Counted from the first letter of the stretch, positions 1 to 11,880 are shown. The stretch: 64,000 nt of DNA from an uncultured Oscillospiraceae bacterium (GCA_934591815.1 CAKTPV010000001.1:186001-250000); one strand, 5' to 3'. A program made the numbers and translations. Notes: a model not told the origin generated them from the letters alone.

Positions 1-360
1 CCTGTGGTAGGCGGACTGGGCGTGACCGGTAAACAGGGCGGCGGGGTCGATGACCTGTAAATTGCAGACGGACTGGTAGTAGCAATCCATGAAGTCCAGC
101 AGCAGGAGCTCCTGCCCGGTGGTCATGCCGTGGGCGGCTGCGCCGGAAATGCGCTCAAAGGCGGCGCTGACCGGCTGCGGCTCACTGCCCCAGACAGACT
201 TGTGCTGCCGGGTCCAGACCTCCGTCTCCGGCACAGTATCGGTCACATCCACCGGCTCGGCCGGTTCCTCCGGCGCAGGGTCGTCCCCCACGACGGTCAG
301 GCAGCCGGACAGCGACAGGGCCGCCGCCAGCAGCAGTGCCAGCAGGATCAGGCGTTTCAT
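1..360 (-). CDS. Putative lipoprotein, 3' end outside window
   Basis: The reverse strand opens at an ATG (360-358) behind a GGGAGGTGG ribosome site and stays open to the window edge, so the C-terminus is missing. The first 20 residues form a signal peptide with lipobox LSGC, so the product should be lipid-anchored outside the membrane. A short Pro/Glu/Asp-rich linker follows, then a segment with no motif I recognise (about 120 residues visible). It lies downstream of rny on the same strand but is separated from it by a terminator. Function unknown. Confidence 0.7.
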   Translation of the reverse strand, partial: MKRLILLALLLAAALSLSGCLTVVGDDPAPEEPAEPVDVTDTVPETEVWTRQHKSVWGSEPQPVSAAFERISGAAAHGMTTGQELLLLDFMDCYYQSVCNLQVIDPAALFTGHAQSAYHR

Positions 361-408
361 CGAAGCGCCACCTCCCTTTTTCTCAGCTAAAAGGTATTAT
401 AACAAAAG

Positions 409-439
409 AAGCTCCGGAGTGCAACGCGCTCCGGAGCTT
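409..439 (-). terminator. Intrinsic terminator after rny
   Basis: A perfect 11-bp inverted repeat (AAGCTCCGGAG and its complement) with a 9-nt loop is followed on the reverse strand by CTTTTGTT. It lies just past the rny stop codon. Confidence 0.8.
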
Positions 440-449
440 GTGGGGGTCT

Positions 450-2000
450 TTATTTTGCGTATTCCACGACCTTCGTCTCCCGCAGGACATGGACCTTGAT
501 CTGTCCGGGATACTCCAGCTCGTTTTCGATGCGCTTGGCCAGCTCCCGCGCCAGAATGACCATCTCGTCCTCGGACACCTGCTCGGGCTTGACCATGACG
601 CGAACCTCGCGGCCCGCCTGAATGGCGTAGCTCTTCTCCACGCCGGGATAGGTGCCGGTGATCTCCTCCAGCTTCTCCAGACGCTTGATGTAGTTCTCCA
701 GATTCTCGCGGCGGGCGCCGGGGCGTGCGGCGGAAATAGCGTCTGCCGCCTGTACCAGACAAGCCACCAGCGTCTTGCACTCCACGTCGCCGTGGTGCGC
801 CTGAATGGCGTGGATGATGTCTTCCTTCTCCCGGTACTTGCGGGCGTACTCCACGCCCAGCGCCACATGGGTACCCTCGAACTCATGGTCAAGGGCCTTG
901 CCGATATCGTGGAGCAGACCGGCGCGCTTGGCAGCCTGTACGTCGGCGCCCAGCTCGGCGGCCATCATGCCGGCGATGTGGCTGACCTCGATAGAGTGCT
1001 GCAGCACGTTCTGGCCGTAGCTGGTGCGGTAATGCAGGCGGCCCAGCAGCTTCTGCAGCTCGGGGTGCAGACTGCGGACGCCGGTCTCCAGCACGGCGCG
1101 CTCGCCCTCGGCGCGGATGACGCCGTCCACCTCGCGGCGGGCCTTCTCCACCATCTCCTCAATGTGGGTGGGGTGGATACGGCCGTCGGCGATGAGCTTC
1201 TCCAGCGCCAGACGCGCCACCTCCCGGCGAACCGGCTCAAAGCAGGAGACGGTAATGGCCTCCGGGGTATCGTCGATGATGAGATCGGCACCGGTCAGCG
1301 TTTCCAGCGTCCGGATGTTGCGGCCCTCACGGCCGATGATGCGGCCCTTCATCTCGTCATTGGGCAGGGGTACCACGCTGACGGTGATCTCAGCCACATG
1401 GTCGGCGGCACAGCGTTGGATAGCGGTGGCCACGATCTCACGGGCGCGCTGGTCGGCCTCGTCCTTGGCGCGGGCCTCGATCTCCTTGATCTTCAGCGCC
1501 GTCTCATGGGTGACCTCGGACTCCACCTGTGCGATCAGGTAGTCCTTGGCCTGCTCCGCCGTAAAGCCGGAGATGCGCTCCAGCATTTCGGTCTGGCTGC
1601 GCTTGATGAGCTTGATCTCCTCCTGCTCCTTGTCGGCGGCGGCGTGCTTCTGGGCCAGCGCTTCCTCTTTCTTTTCGATCATCTCGGTCTTGTGATCGAG
1701 ATTTTCCTCTTTCTGCTGCAAACGGCGCTCCTGCTTCTGCTGCTCGGCGCGGCGTTCCTTCACTTCCCTCTCGTATTCGCTGCGGTTTTTCAAAATCTCT
1801 TCTTTTGCTTCGAGTAGCGCTTCCCGCTTCTTGTTCTCAGAGCTTTTAATTGCCTCATTGATGATGCGCGTGGCTTCTTCCTCCGCGCTGGAGATTTCTT
1901 TTTCCGCTACGCCCTTGCGGTAGCGAATGCCGAGGAGGAAAAAGACCACCGCCGCCACAACAAACGCGGCTGCCGCCACGATCCAACCTGTTGCGGTCAC
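450..2000 (-). CDS. rny: Ribonuclease Y
   Basis: This is the membrane-anchored endoribonuclease that starts mRNA decay in Firmicutes. Visible in order are one N-terminal membrane segment (about residues 5-25), a long charged coiled coil (about 30-190), a KH RNA-binding domain containing [10 protein letters not shown], and an HD domain with [10 protein letters not shown] as metal-binding catalytic motif. The 516-residue length is typical. The start is GTG: AGGAGG lies 8 nt upstream and the protein begins MTATGW with the membrane segment intact. It is monocistronic, with a terminator directly downstream. Confidence 0.97.
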   Translation of the reverse strand: MTATGWIVAAAAFVVAAVVFFLLGIRYRKGVAEKEISSAEEEATRIINEAIKSSENKKREALLEAKEEILKNRSEYEREVKERRAEQQKQERRLQQKEENLDHKTEMIEKKEEALAQKHAAADKEQEEIKLIKRSQTEMLERISGFTAEQAKDYLIAQVESEVTHETALKIKEIEARAKDEADQRAREIVATAIQRCAADHVAEITVSVVPLPNDEMKGRIIGREGRNIRTLETLTGADLIIDDTPEAITVSCFEPVRREVARLALEKLIADGRIHPTHIEEMVEKARREVDGVIRAEGERAVLETGVRSLHPELQKLLGRLHYRTSYGQNVLQHSIEVSHIAGMMAAELGADVQAAKRAGLLHDIGKALDHEFEGTHVALGVEYARKYREKEDIIHAIQAHHGDVECKTLVACLVQAADAISAARPGARRENLENYIKRLEKLEEITGTYPGVEKSYAIQAGREVRVMVKPEQVSEDEMVILARELAKRIENELEYPGQIKVHVLRETKVVEYAK

Positions 2001-2197
2001 TGTTCATTCCTCCTATGTTGTGATGGGTTTTATGGTGCGGCACAAAATATGCCAATAGAAAATAATCGAAAGGGACCCCTGTCCTCCCGATAATAATCCT
2101 ATACAATATTAAACACATTATGGTCAACTGTCAAGGGCAAACGGCAAAAATCCCCGGTGATTTTTGGGCAGTTTCCTGATTTTGCCAACAACCGGCG

Positions 2198-2938
2198 CTA
2201 CTGGATATACGCGGCGGCAGCGTAGCCCAGCTGTCCCTCCCAGCCTACGCTGTACCACTGCCCGGTGCGGCCGTAGACCGTCACCGCCGCGCCGGACGGC
2301 AGCTGCGCGATGACCCGTCCCGACGGGGATGGATATTCCCGCAGGTTCAGGCTTCCCGACTGGGTCCGTACCGTGCCCCGCCATGGCGTGATGGGCGTGA
2401 TGAACGGCAGGCCAAAATACTCCGTCAGGGACAATACAAGATTGGCGGCGATGGACTGGACGCTGCTTTGTATCCAGCGGGCGTCGGCGTAGTTGTCGTG
2501 GTATCCCAGTTCCAGCAGCACGGCGGGCATCCGGGGCCGCCGCACCTCCCCCAGCGTGGTGGTGGCGCGGGCATAGACCTTCTCCGGCAGCGGGTAGATG
2601 GTCTGAAGATTCCGCACAAAGATGTCGGCGGCGCGCTGCCCGTTGGTGCTGCCGGGGTAGTAGAAGGCGATGATCCCCCGGACGACGCCCTCACGGCTGC
2701 CGTCAGTGCTGGCGTTGGAGTGGAGTGCCAGATAAAAATCGTAATCTCCGGCGTTGCCCCGCCGGATGGAGCTGGCAGCCGTCATCTCCGGTGTATTGCG
2801 TCCGAAGCGGATGGTGTTGGCGGTGAGATACGGCTCCATGGCGTCGGCGATGAGGTTCATGAAATACTCCTCGCTGCCCGCACCGGTAATATATAAGTTA
2901 TACTCCTGTGTGCTGGGACTTAGAAACACACTTGGCAT
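2198..2938 (-). CDS. N-acetylmuramoyl-L-alanine amidase with C-terminal SH3 domain
   Basis: The protein (246 aa) has an Amidase_3-type fold region (about 1-175) followed by a bacterial SH3 domain (about 185-246, with SLNLREYPSPSG). It is expected to cleave the amide bond between muramic acid and the stem peptide. Visible are the Glu of GSEEYFMN, His of LALHSN and the catalytic-type Glu of LLELGYHDN. The usual first zinc His (PGHGG) is replaced by LSPSTQ, a substitution I associate with a phage/clostridial subset. The chosen ATG (2938) has AGGAG 7 nt upstream; upstream in-frame ATGs lack this spacing. No signal peptide is visible, so export or lysis-coupled release is unclear. Confidence 0.85.
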   Translation of the reverse strand: MPSVFLSPSTQEYNLYITGAGSEEYFMNLIADAMEPYLTANTIRFGRNTPEMTAASSIRRGNAGDYDFYLALHSNASTDGSREGVVRGIIAFYYPGSTNGQRAADIFVRNLQTIYPLPEKVYARATTTLGEVRRPRMPAVLLELGYHDNYADARWIQSSVQSIAANLVLSLTEYFGLPFITPITPWRGTVRTQSGSLNLREYPSPSGRVIAQLPSGAAVTVYGRTGQWYSVGWEGQLGYAAAAYIQ

Positions 2939-3035
2939 GGTCATTCTCCTTTCCATATCATGCACTATAAATATATGGAAAACGGCGGGAAGATGTGTTA
3001 TCATGTTGCCCACGAAATGAAAGGCGGTATGTACC

Positions 3036-4265
3036 ATGAAAGCTGCACGTCCCTATCCCAAGATCATCATCACCCCCAAGGGGGAGGCCGCGCTGACCGG
3101 CGGACACCCGTGGGTCTACGAGGGCGAGGTCACCGCCGCGGACGGCGCGGCGGAGGACGGCGGACTGGTGGACGTGGTGAGCCGCCGGGGCAGTTGGCTG
3201 GGCTGCGGGTTCTACAACAGCCGCTCCAAGATCCGGGTGCGGCTGGTGAGCCGCAACGCCAACGACGACTTCTCCGACGCCTTCTGGGAGCGGCGCATCC
3301 GCTACGCGTGGGAGTACCGCAAGGCGGTGATGGGCGAGGCAGACAGCCGCTGCTGCCGCGTGATCTTCGGGGAGGCTGACCTGTTCCCCGGTCTGACGGT
3401 GGATCGGTTCGAGAGTGTGCTGGTGGCCCAGACGCTGAGTCTGGGCATGGAGCGCATCAAGCCCCGCCTGTTCCCCCTGCTGGCAAAAGTGCTGCGGGAG
3501 GATGGGCAGGATATCCGGGGCATCTACGAGCGCAACGATGTGGCCATTCGCGAGCTGGAGGGCATGGTGCAAGGCAAGGGCTGGTATCCCCTGCCCGGTG
3601 AGGCGCCGCCTGCGCAGACAACGGTGGACATCGTGGAAAACGGCATCCGTTACACCGTGGACTTTAAGAACGGCCAGAAAACCGGCTTCTTCCTGGATCA
3701 GAAGTACAACCGTCTGGCGGTGTCCCGGCTGGCCAAGGGGCGGACGGTGCTGGACTGCTTCACCCACACCGGCTCCTTCGCCCTCAACGCCGCGCGGGGC
3801 GGCGCGGCCCACGTCACCGCCGTGGACGTATCGGAGTTCGCGGTGCAGTGCGCGGCGGAGAACGCCCGCCGCAACGGGCTGGACGGCGTTATGGACTGCA
3901 TGGCGGCCAATGTGTTCGACCTGCTGCCCCAGCTGGAAAAGCAGCCGCGGAAATACGATTTCATCATCCTCGACCCGCCCGCCTTCACCAAGAGCCGCAA
4001 GACTGTAGCCAGCGCCATGACCGGTTATAAGGAGATCAACTACCGCGCCATGAGGCTGCTGCCCCGGGGCGGTTATCTGGCCACCTGCTCGTGCAGCCAC
4101 TTCGCCACGGAGGAGCTGTTCATCAAGATGCTGCGCAGCGCCGCCCGGGACGCGGGGGTGCAGCTGCGGCAGATCGAGGCGCGGCAGCAGTGCGCCGACC
4201 ACCCCATCCTCTGGGGCGTGGAGGAGACGAATTACCTGAAATTCTTCATCTTCCAAGTGATCTGA
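3036..4265 (+). CDS. Class I SAM-dependent rRNA methyltransferase (RlmI-like)
   Basis: This 409-residue protein matches the RlmI/RlmL-like 23S rRNA cytosine-C5 methyltransferase family. It has an N-terminal PUA domain (HPWVYEGEV, about 22-75), a linker domain, the SAM-binding motif VLDCFTHTGSFALNAA (about 239), and the catalytic DPPAFTKS motif (about 313). Near its C-terminus is the CSCSHF segment. The start ATG follows GAAAGGCGGT. It is transcribed away from the amidase and closes with a strong terminator. The exact target nucleotide cannot be told from sequence alone. Confidence 0.9.
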   Translation: MKAARPYPKIIITPKGEAALTGGHPWVYEGEVTAADGAAEDGGLVDVVSRRGSWLGCGFYNSRSKIRVRLVSRNANDDFSDAFWERRIRYAWEYRKAVMGEADSRCCRVIFGEADLFPGLTVDRFESVLVAQTLSLGMERIKPRLFPLLAKVLREDGQDIRGIYERNDVAIRELEGMVQGKGWYPLPGEAPPAQTTVDIVENGIRYTVDFKNGQKTGFFLDQKYNRLAVSRLAKGRTVLDCFTHTGSFALNAARGGAAHVTAVDVSEFAVQCAAENARRNGLDGVMDCMAANVFDLLPQLEKQPRKYDFIILDPPAFTKSRKTVASAMTGYKEINYRAMRLLPRGGYLATCSCSHFATEELFIKMLRSAARDAGVQLRQIEARQQCADHPILWGVEETNYLKFFIFQVI

Positions 4266-4270
4266 AATGT

Positions 4271-4302
4271 AAAAAACACCGGCTCGATGAGCCGGTGTTT
4301 TT
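4271..4302. terminator. Bidirectional terminator
   Basis: ACACCGGCTC / GAGCCGGTGT stem with a short loop, flanked by A6 and T5 runs, sits between two convergent genes and can serve both. Confidence 0.9.
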
Positions 4303-4312
4303 CTGTATTTTA

Positions 4313-6070
4313 TCAGGCGGCGGGAGCCTCCTCCGGTTCTGTGTCCGGAGCTGCGGTGTAGGCGGTGATGCTGTAAATCGGCTGGGCTATGCCTCCTGCC
4401 GCGGCATAGCAGCGCACCGTCACCGCGTCGCCCACATTCAGCAAAATCAGCTCCGGGGTGTCGGCGGCCTTGCCGCTGTACCACACACCGTCGATTTGCA
4501 GGAAGTAGACGGTGTTGCCGTCCATCACGGCGCTGCGGATATCGCTGACGACGCCGCTGTAGGCGGCGGTAAGTGCCATTTGCTCCTCCGGAAGGGTCCC
4601 GGTCTCTTCGTCGATGAGATTGCCGTTGAGCAGCATCTGGCGATAGTTGCGCTCGCAGTCCGCCACAGTAGCGCCGGTAGCCACGATCTGGTACTGGCTG
4701 ACATTGACCATGGCGTACATCTTCACCAGCTGCGCCGCGTCCTTCAGCGCCATGAAATAGGTGGGCTGGTCGGAGATGTTCAGCAGCAGCGGGAAGGTCG
4801 CCGTGTACCGCATCTGCTGCACCTGTCCCTCGGCGCTGTCCATGGCGGAGTATTCCTTGGCGCCGGCCACCAGATAAAAGCGCGTCTCCTTGGTGCGCTG
4901 GTTGGACAGGATAAAGCCGATGTTGGACTGGTCGGACACCACGGAGGTAACGCCGGTGTACATATACACGTCGTCCCCGATGGCGATATAGTTGTAGCCC
5001 TCGGTGGTGACGGTGACGTCCCGCTGACCAAACAGGGAGTTGATGAAGCCGTTGACATAGGTGCCGTGGTAGTCGTACTGCTGCATGATCAGCTCGGCGG
5101 TAAAGACGTGGTCCACCCAGCTGGGCACGCTGCCCACCTCGTAGTAGGCGCTCTCACCGGTGACGGCATTGACCAGCACCGCGCCCACGATGTCCCGGCC
5201 GCCGAACAGACCGATGGTGTGGCTGACGCGGGGACAAACCCACCACGGGTCGCCGTTCTCGTCGATCTCGAAGGCGGGATCGTCAAACATGAAGGTGGGG
5301 TAGTGGAACCGCAGATGCCGGTACAGGTTGCGGCTGAAATGCTCGGCTGTGGTATAGTGGATCCCCTCATCCAGCCGCACCACCTCCACGTTCTGGGTGA
5401 CCATGTCGATGATGAGGTAGGCGGGCAGACCCTGGGCGCGGTTGTTCAGCCACTTGATAATGTCGCCGTACCGCAGGGGCGTTACCCGGACGGGGCGGCC
5501 CTGATAGTTGATCTGGGTGTAGTCCTCCGCCACCTCGAACTGGGACACCATATCCGCCAGCTCGCCCAGCTTGCGGTCGCCCAGCTTCATGGCGGACTGT
5601 GCGTCCAGCATGGGGATCTGGTCGTAGCTGATCTCCTCCACCTCCGTGGCGAAGTCACCGTCCTCCACCGTCAGCAGATCCCGGTAGCTGCCGGCGCGGA
5701 ACAGCTGCCAGCCCAGCACGGCGCCTACCAGCGCGGTAACGGCGAGCCCCACGGCGACGATAAACGGGATGGTGCACTGCTTCTTCAAAAAGCCCACATA
5801 TCCCTTGACGCCGTCGCCTTGAAAGCCGGAGGTCAGTATGGCGCACACGGCGTACACCGCGCAGCTCAGCAGCACGAAGATGTAAAACTCCTCGCTCTTC
5901 AGGTTGATGGGCGGCAGCACCACATAGTAGTACACGGCGGCGAAGACCAGCGTCACCGCCAGATTCAGCAGCGTGCGGCCCAGCGGCGTTCCCACGGGCT
6001 TGCGCTCCTTTTTAGGGCGGGGCTGACGGCCGAAGCCCTGAAAGTTGGGATCGTTCCAGTTGATGTTCAT
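4313..6070 (-). CDS. Hypothetical membrane protein, 585 aa
   Basis: The ATG at 6070 follows AGGAAG and gives a protein beginning MNINWNDPNFQG. A basic, Pro-rich N-terminus is followed by about three predicted membrane helices (roughly residues 30-150), then a large non-membrane part of about 430 residues. That part includes the segment GQRDVTVTTEGYNY and several Gly-rich turns. The C-terminus is Ala/Glu/Pro-rich. I do not recognise a catalytic motif. Similar proteins seem common in Clostridia but I cannot name a role. It is apparently monocistronic. Upstream in-frame codons to 6337 lie in non-coding-looking repeats and were rejected. Confidence 0.75.
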   Translation of the reverse strand: MNINWNDPNFQGFGRQPRPKKERKPVGTPLGRTLLNLAVTLVFAAVYYYVVLPPINLKSEEFYIFVLLSCAVYAVCAILTSGFQGDGVKGYVGFLKKQCTIPFIVAVGLAVTALVGAVLGWQLFRAGSYRDLLTVEDGDFATEVEEISYDQIPMLDAQSAMKLGDRKLGELADMVSQFEVAEDYTQINYQGRPVRVTPLRYGDIIKWLNNRAQGLPAYLIIDMVTQNVEVVRLDEGIHYTTAEHFSRNLYRHLRFHYPTFMFDDPAFEIDENGDPWWVCPRVSHTIGLFGGRDIVGAVLVNAVTGESAYYEVGSVPSWVDHVFTAELIMQQYDYHGTYVNGFINSLFGQRDVTVTTEGYNYIAIGDDVYMYTGVTSVVSDQSNIGFILSNQRTKETRFYLVAGAKEYSAMDSAEGQVQQMRYTATFPLLLNISDQPTYFMALKDAAQLVKMYAMVNVSQYQIVATGATVADCERNYRQMLLNGNLIDEETGTLPEEQMALTAAYSGVVSDIRSAVMDGNTVYFLQIDGVWYSGKAADTPELILLNVGDAVTVRCYAAAGGIAQPIYSITAYTAAPDTEPEEAPAA

Positions 6071-6119
6071 AGGCAGCTTCCTTTCTGTATCAGTTTGCGA
6101 TTTGGAGATAGTATACCCC

Positions 6120-6620
6120 ATCGCAGCGGATTTGTACAGAGGGCGGTTTTGCGGTGTGTGCAGTCGCTTCCGACGGCAGGGGATATTCCGCGCCTCGGCG
6201 CGGGTCACTTTTGGCCGCAGTCCCAAAAGTGACCAAAAGGACTGCTTAAAACCTGCGGTTTCAAGACTTCCGCCGCGCCCCGCACATTGCCCCTTGCCAT
6301 TCCGCGTTCCACGCGAGCGGTACAGGGCGCAAGCCACCCGAAATGCGGCATTGACCTGCGCCTATCTCCGCTGCCGCTTGATTTGTAAAATATAGAACTG
6401 CGCACCGGCGCATTTCAGAGCAAAAGCGGCAGCGCACAGAGAAATACGTCGATTCCACGTTTCGGACGGATCGGAACGCACCGGCCAGCGGCGAAAGGAA
6501 ATCCAAAAACCATTGGTTTTTGGCGGCGTTCTTTCCCCCATTTTTTTCGCTGCTGAAAGAAATGGGGCCGTCGGAGACAATCCCGCACCAGGGCGCGGAA
6601 CATCTCCCTCCCTTCGTTCA
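6120..6620. repeat. Non-coding, palindrome-rich intergenic stretch
   Basis: No credible gene lies here. It holds several strong inverted repeats. One is a perfect 12-bp pair, GGTCACTTTTGG (6203-6214) and its complement (6223-6234). Another is CCAAAAACC/GGTTTTTGG (6503-6523). A third is a C-rich/AAATGGGG pair (about 6536-6567). The look is of a REP-like dispersed repeat rather than a gene. The first 12-mer contains GGTCA but not the CtsR heptad arrangement. Confidence 0.5.
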
Positions 6621-6638
6621 AAAATTGTTTACACTTTT

Positions 6639-6655
6639 GGTCAAGAAAAGTCAAA
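6639..6655 (+). promoter_or_regulatory. CtsR operator 1
   Basis: GGTCAAG-AAA-AGTCAAA fits the CtsR heptad direct repeat GGTCAAA-NAN-GGTCAAA with two mismatches. It lies just upstream of the ctsR promoter -35 box. Confidence 0.8.
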
Positions 6656-6663
6656 AACGGGTG

Positions 6664-6691
6664 TTGACAAGTGAAAAGAACGTGCTATACT
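6664..6691 (+). promoter_or_regulatory. Promoter of the ctsR operon
   Basis: TTGACA (6664-6669), 16-bp spacer, TATACT (6686-6691). It is bracketed by two CtsR boxes, consistent with autorepression relieved by heat. Confidence 0.9.
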
Positions 6692-6699
6692 ATGGTCAA

Positions 6700-6716
6700 G
6701 GTCAAAGAAAGGCAAA
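6700..6716 (+). promoter_or_regulatory. CtsR operator 2
   Basis: GGTCAAA-GAA-AGGCAAA overlaps the expected transcription start. Additional partial heptads (GGTCAAG at 6694, AGTCAAA at 6716) extend it. Confidence 0.85.
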
Positions 6717-6752
6717 GTCAAACTTGATTTTGTAGAAAGGTGGAAGACACGC

Positions 6753-7202
6753 ATGGGTATCTCTGATATCATCGCCGGATTCATTCAACAGGAGCTGGAG
6801 GAGGCCGGCGGTGCGCTGGAGCTTCAGCGCAGCGATCTGGCACAGCGGTTCAACTGCGTGCCAAGTCAGATCAACTACGTCATGTCCACCCGCTTCTCCC
6901 CCGAGCGCGGCTACATTGTGGAGTCGCGGCGGGGCGGCGGCGGTTACATCCGCATTACGCGGGTGCAGGTGGACCGGCAGACGCTGTTGATGCACGTCAT
7001 CAATTCCATCGGCGGCACGCTGGATCACGCCAGCGCACGGGCCATCACCCAGAATCTGGTGGAGTCCGAGGCTATCAGCCGGGAGCTGGGGCAGGCGCTG
7101 CTGTCCGCCACCGGTGAGCGGGCGCTTCATTCCGTCGCTAAGGAGCAGCGCAATACGCTGCGGGCCGATATTTTTAAGCAGATCCTGATCCATTCAGTCT
7201 GA
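6753..7202 (+). CDS. ctsR: Heat-shock repressor CtsR
   Basis: CtsR (149 aa) represses clp genes by binding heptad direct repeats. The N-terminal winged helix is visible (about 1-70, with LAQRFNCVPSQINYVMSTRF), including the beta-wing motif ESRRGGGGYI, whose Gly-rich tip acts as the heat sensor in the family. The C-terminal dimer/modulator domain follows. It is the first gene of ctsR-mcsA-clpC with a 24-bp gap to mcsA. Two CtsR boxes flank its own promoter, so it autoregulates. Confidence 0.97.
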   Translation: MGISDIIAGFIQQELEEAGGALELQRSDLAQRFNCVPSQINYVMSTRFSPERGYIVESRRGGGGYIRITRVQVDRQTLLMHVINSIGGTLDHASARAITQNLVESEAISRELGQALLSATGERALHSVAKEQRNTLRADIFKQILIHSV

Positions 7203-7226
7203 TTTTTCAGCAAGGAGGTTACGATT

Positions 7227-7670
7227 ATGAGATGTGATCGTTGTGGAAAGAACGAAGCTACGTTCTACTATAAGAGCAATATCAACGGCAAGGTGACGCA
7301 GATCCACCTTTGCCCCCAGTGTGCGGAGGAGTTGGGCTACACCGATTCCTTCCGCTCCGCCGGCATGACCGGCGGCCTGTTTGGAGATTTCTTCTCCCGT
7401 CCCTTCGGGATGCTGGAGCCGTTCTTCAACGGGTTTGGCTCCCGGATGCTCACCGAGTTCCCCGAGCCGGTGGACGTGCTGGGACAGGCGCGGGAGAGCG
7501 TGCCGGCCGCAGAGGCGCACAGCGACCTGCTGCCCAAGGACGAGCAGGACGCGCTGACCAAGCAGCGCAAGCGCAACGCGCTGCAAATGCAGCTGAATCT
7601 GGCAGTGGAGGCGGAGCGCTTCGAGGAAGCCGCCAAGCTGCGGGATGAGCTGCGGGCGCTGGAGCAATAA
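7227..7670 (+). CDS. mcsA: McsA-like zinc-finger/UVR protein
   Basis: This 147-residue protein has an N-terminal zinc finger made of CDRC and CPQC pairs (residues 3-6 and about 30-33) and a C-terminal UVR-like coiled segment (FEEAAKLRDELRALE). In Bacillus McsA carries two such fingers and activates the arginine kinase McsB. Here I see one finger pair only, and no mcsB follows: clpC starts 43 bp downstream. Its role as an adaptor or modulator of ClpC/CtsR is therefore inferred and may differ from Bacillus. RBS AAGGAGG precedes the ATG. Confidence 0.9.
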   Translation: MRCDRCGKNEATFYYKSNINGKVTQIHLCPQCAEELGYTDSFRSAGMTGGLFGDFFSRPFGMLEPFFNGFGSRMLTEFPEPVDVLGQARESVPAAEAHSDLLPKDEQDALTKQRKRNALQMQLNLAVEAERFEEAAKLRDELRALEQ

Positions 7671-7713
7671 GCCTGGCGCGAAACACCATAGCTAAGAGAG
7701 GAAGTGCTATTTT

Positions 7714-10224
<2,511 letters not shown>

Positions 10225-10227
10225 AGC

Positions 10228-10261
10228 AAAAAGGAAGCACCCTTTTGGGTGCTTCCTTTTT
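10228..10261 (+). terminator. Terminator of the ctsR operon
   Basis: GGAAGCACCC-TTTT-GGGTGCTTCC stem flanked by A5 and T5. Confidence 0.93.
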
Positions 10262-10314
10262 GCGTAGGGTGCCTCCCGAGCGGTCATACGCACCGCAGGC
10301 AGTCTGAAAACGGC

Positions 10315-10351
10315 AGAAAAAATACGTCCGGCAAGGCCGGACGTATTTTTT
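10315..10351 (-). terminator. Terminator of megL
   Basis: ATACGTCCGGC/GCCGGACGTAT hairpin with A and T runs on both sides. It lies 15 bp past the megL stop. Confidence 0.88.
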
Positions 10352-10365
10352 GTGCTCTTTGCAGC

Positions 10366-11559
10366 TTACAGCTGGGCCAGCGCCTGCTCCAGATCGGCGA
10401 TGATATCCTCGGCGTTCTCCAGACCCACCGACAGGCGGATCAGACCTGCGGGGATGCCGGAGGCCGCCAGCTCCTCCTCGGTGTAGGTGGAGTGGGTCAT
10501 GGACGCGGGGTGCTCGATCAGCGTCTCCGCGTCGCCCAGGGACACGGCCACCGTGATCAGATGCAGCGCGTTGACCAGCTTGACGCCGGCGGCGCGGCCG
10601 CCCTTGACCTCGAAGGACAGCATACCACCGAAGTCCCGCATCTGGCGGGCGGCGATGTCGTGTCCCTCGTGGCTGGCCAGACCGGGATAGTAGACCTTCT
10701 CCACGGCGGGGTGCTGATCCAGGAACTCCGCCACAAGGCGGGCGTTGAGGCAGTGCTTCTGCATCCGGATCTCCAGGGTTTTCAGGCCGCGGAGGATGAG
10801 GAAGGCGGAGAAGGGGTCCATCACCGCGCCGGTCATGTCCTTCAGGCCGAACATCCGCACCTCATTGCAGAACGCGGCGGAGCCTACTACAAAGCCCGCG
10901 ATCACGTCGCCGTGGCCGTTGAGGTACTTGGTGGCGGAGTGTACCACCACATCAGCGCCCAGCTCCAGCGGTTTCTGGAGGTAGGGGGAGGCAAAGGTGT
11001 TGTCGCACACCACCTTGATGTCCTTATTGTAGCCGTGGGCCACAGCCGCCACGGCGGCGATATCGGTAATTTTCAGGTTGGGGTTGGCGGGCGTCTCCAG
11101 ATAGACGGCGCAGGTGTTGGGCTTCAGCGCCGCCCGCACGGCGTCCAGATCGGCGGTGTCCACAAAGGTGACCTCCACGCCGTAGCGGGTCATGCCGTGG
11201 TTCAGCAGGGCGAAGGTGCAGCCGTACAGGGTGCCGTCGGCCACAATGTGCTTGCCGGCGGCGGCGATGCTCCACAGGCAGGAGGAGATGGCGCCCATGC
11301 CGGAGGCCGCGGCCACACAGGCCTCGCCGCCCTCCAGCGCCGCCACCTTGCTTTCCAGCACGGAGACGGTGGGATTGCCCAAGCGGGTGTAGATGTAGCC
11401 GCCCTCCTCGCCGGCAAAGCGGCGGCCGCCCTGCTCACAGCTGTCAAATACAAAGGTGGACGTCTGGAAAATGGGTGTGGTCAGCGCGCCGTACTGGGAG
11501 TCCTTGACGTTGCCTGCGTGGATCGCTTTGGTACCGAAGCCGAAGTTCTGATCGTTCAT
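10366..11559 (-). CDS. megL: L-methionine gamma-lyase (Cys/Met metabolism PLP enzyme)
   Basis: The 397-residue PLP enzyme belongs to the trans-sulfuration family. Two features point to methionine gamma-lyase rather than cystathionine lyase: the active-site Cys in LYGCTFALLNHG (family Cys116) and the GLKDMTGAV segment (Lys240-Asp241 equivalents). PLP-binding parts are visible: the SATKYLNGH Schiff-base Lys, TRLGNPT, and CDNTFASPYLQ. The expected reaction is methionine to methanethiol, ammonia and 2-oxobutanoate via an enamine/imine. The divergent ridA gene encodes the enzyme that clears such imines, which supports the call. Two inverted repeats lie in its leader. Confidence 0.9.
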   Translation of the reverse strand: MNDQNFGFGTKAIHAGNVKDSQYGALTTPIFQTSTFVFDSCEQGGRRFAGEEGGYIYTRLGNPTVSVLESKVAALEGGEACVAAASGMGAISSCLWSIAAAGKHIVADGTLYGCTFALLNHGMTRYGVEVTFVDTADLDAVRAALKPNTCAVYLETPANPNLKITDIAAVAAVAHGYNKDIKVVCDNTFASPYLQKPLELGADVVVHSATKYLNGHGDVIAGFVVGSAAFCNEVRMFGLKDMTGAVMDPFSAFLILRGLKTLEIRMQKHCLNARLVAEFLDQHPAVEKVYYPGLASHEGHDIAARQMRDFGGMLSFEVKGGRAAGVKLVNALHLITVAVSLGDAETLIEHPASMTHSTYTEEELAASGIPAGLIRLSVGLENAEDIIADLEQALAQL

Positions 11560-11604
11560 ATACGCATCCTCCTCATCATAGCGGGCCGCCGCAGCGGCAG
11601 TTTC

Positions 11605-11633
11605 ATGGTACTTTTACATTCTAAAAGTACCAT
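11605..11633. promoter_or_regulatory. 12-bp perfect inverted repeat, candidate operator of megL
   Basis: ATGGTACTTTTA (11605-11616), 5-nt loop, exact complement (11622-11633). It lies 46-74 bp upstream of the megL start, with no T-run in the megL direction. An adjoining second pair, AAATACC/GGTATTT, spans 11634-11656. Palindromic symmetry suggests a regulator site; the nearby LysR gene is a candidate. The whole 11560-11976 gap holds no gene. Confidence 0.55.
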
Positions 11634-11880
11634 AAATACCGCAGAGACTGGTATTTCTAAAATTCCATGGCCTGATATCTATATTTCAGATAACAAGATC
11701 AGTGCACAAAGTATTCTCCCTTCCGTAAAGAAAATATAAATCAGGAAATTTTGCCGGTCATTTTGCGAAATAAGACGAAGTAGCCAAGCATATTTCACCA
11801 GCACGCCGCATAGACTGTTGAAATCGCATTATAACAGTTTCTAATAGTGAAAAAACGGGTGCATCGGCGAAGAGAGACGG

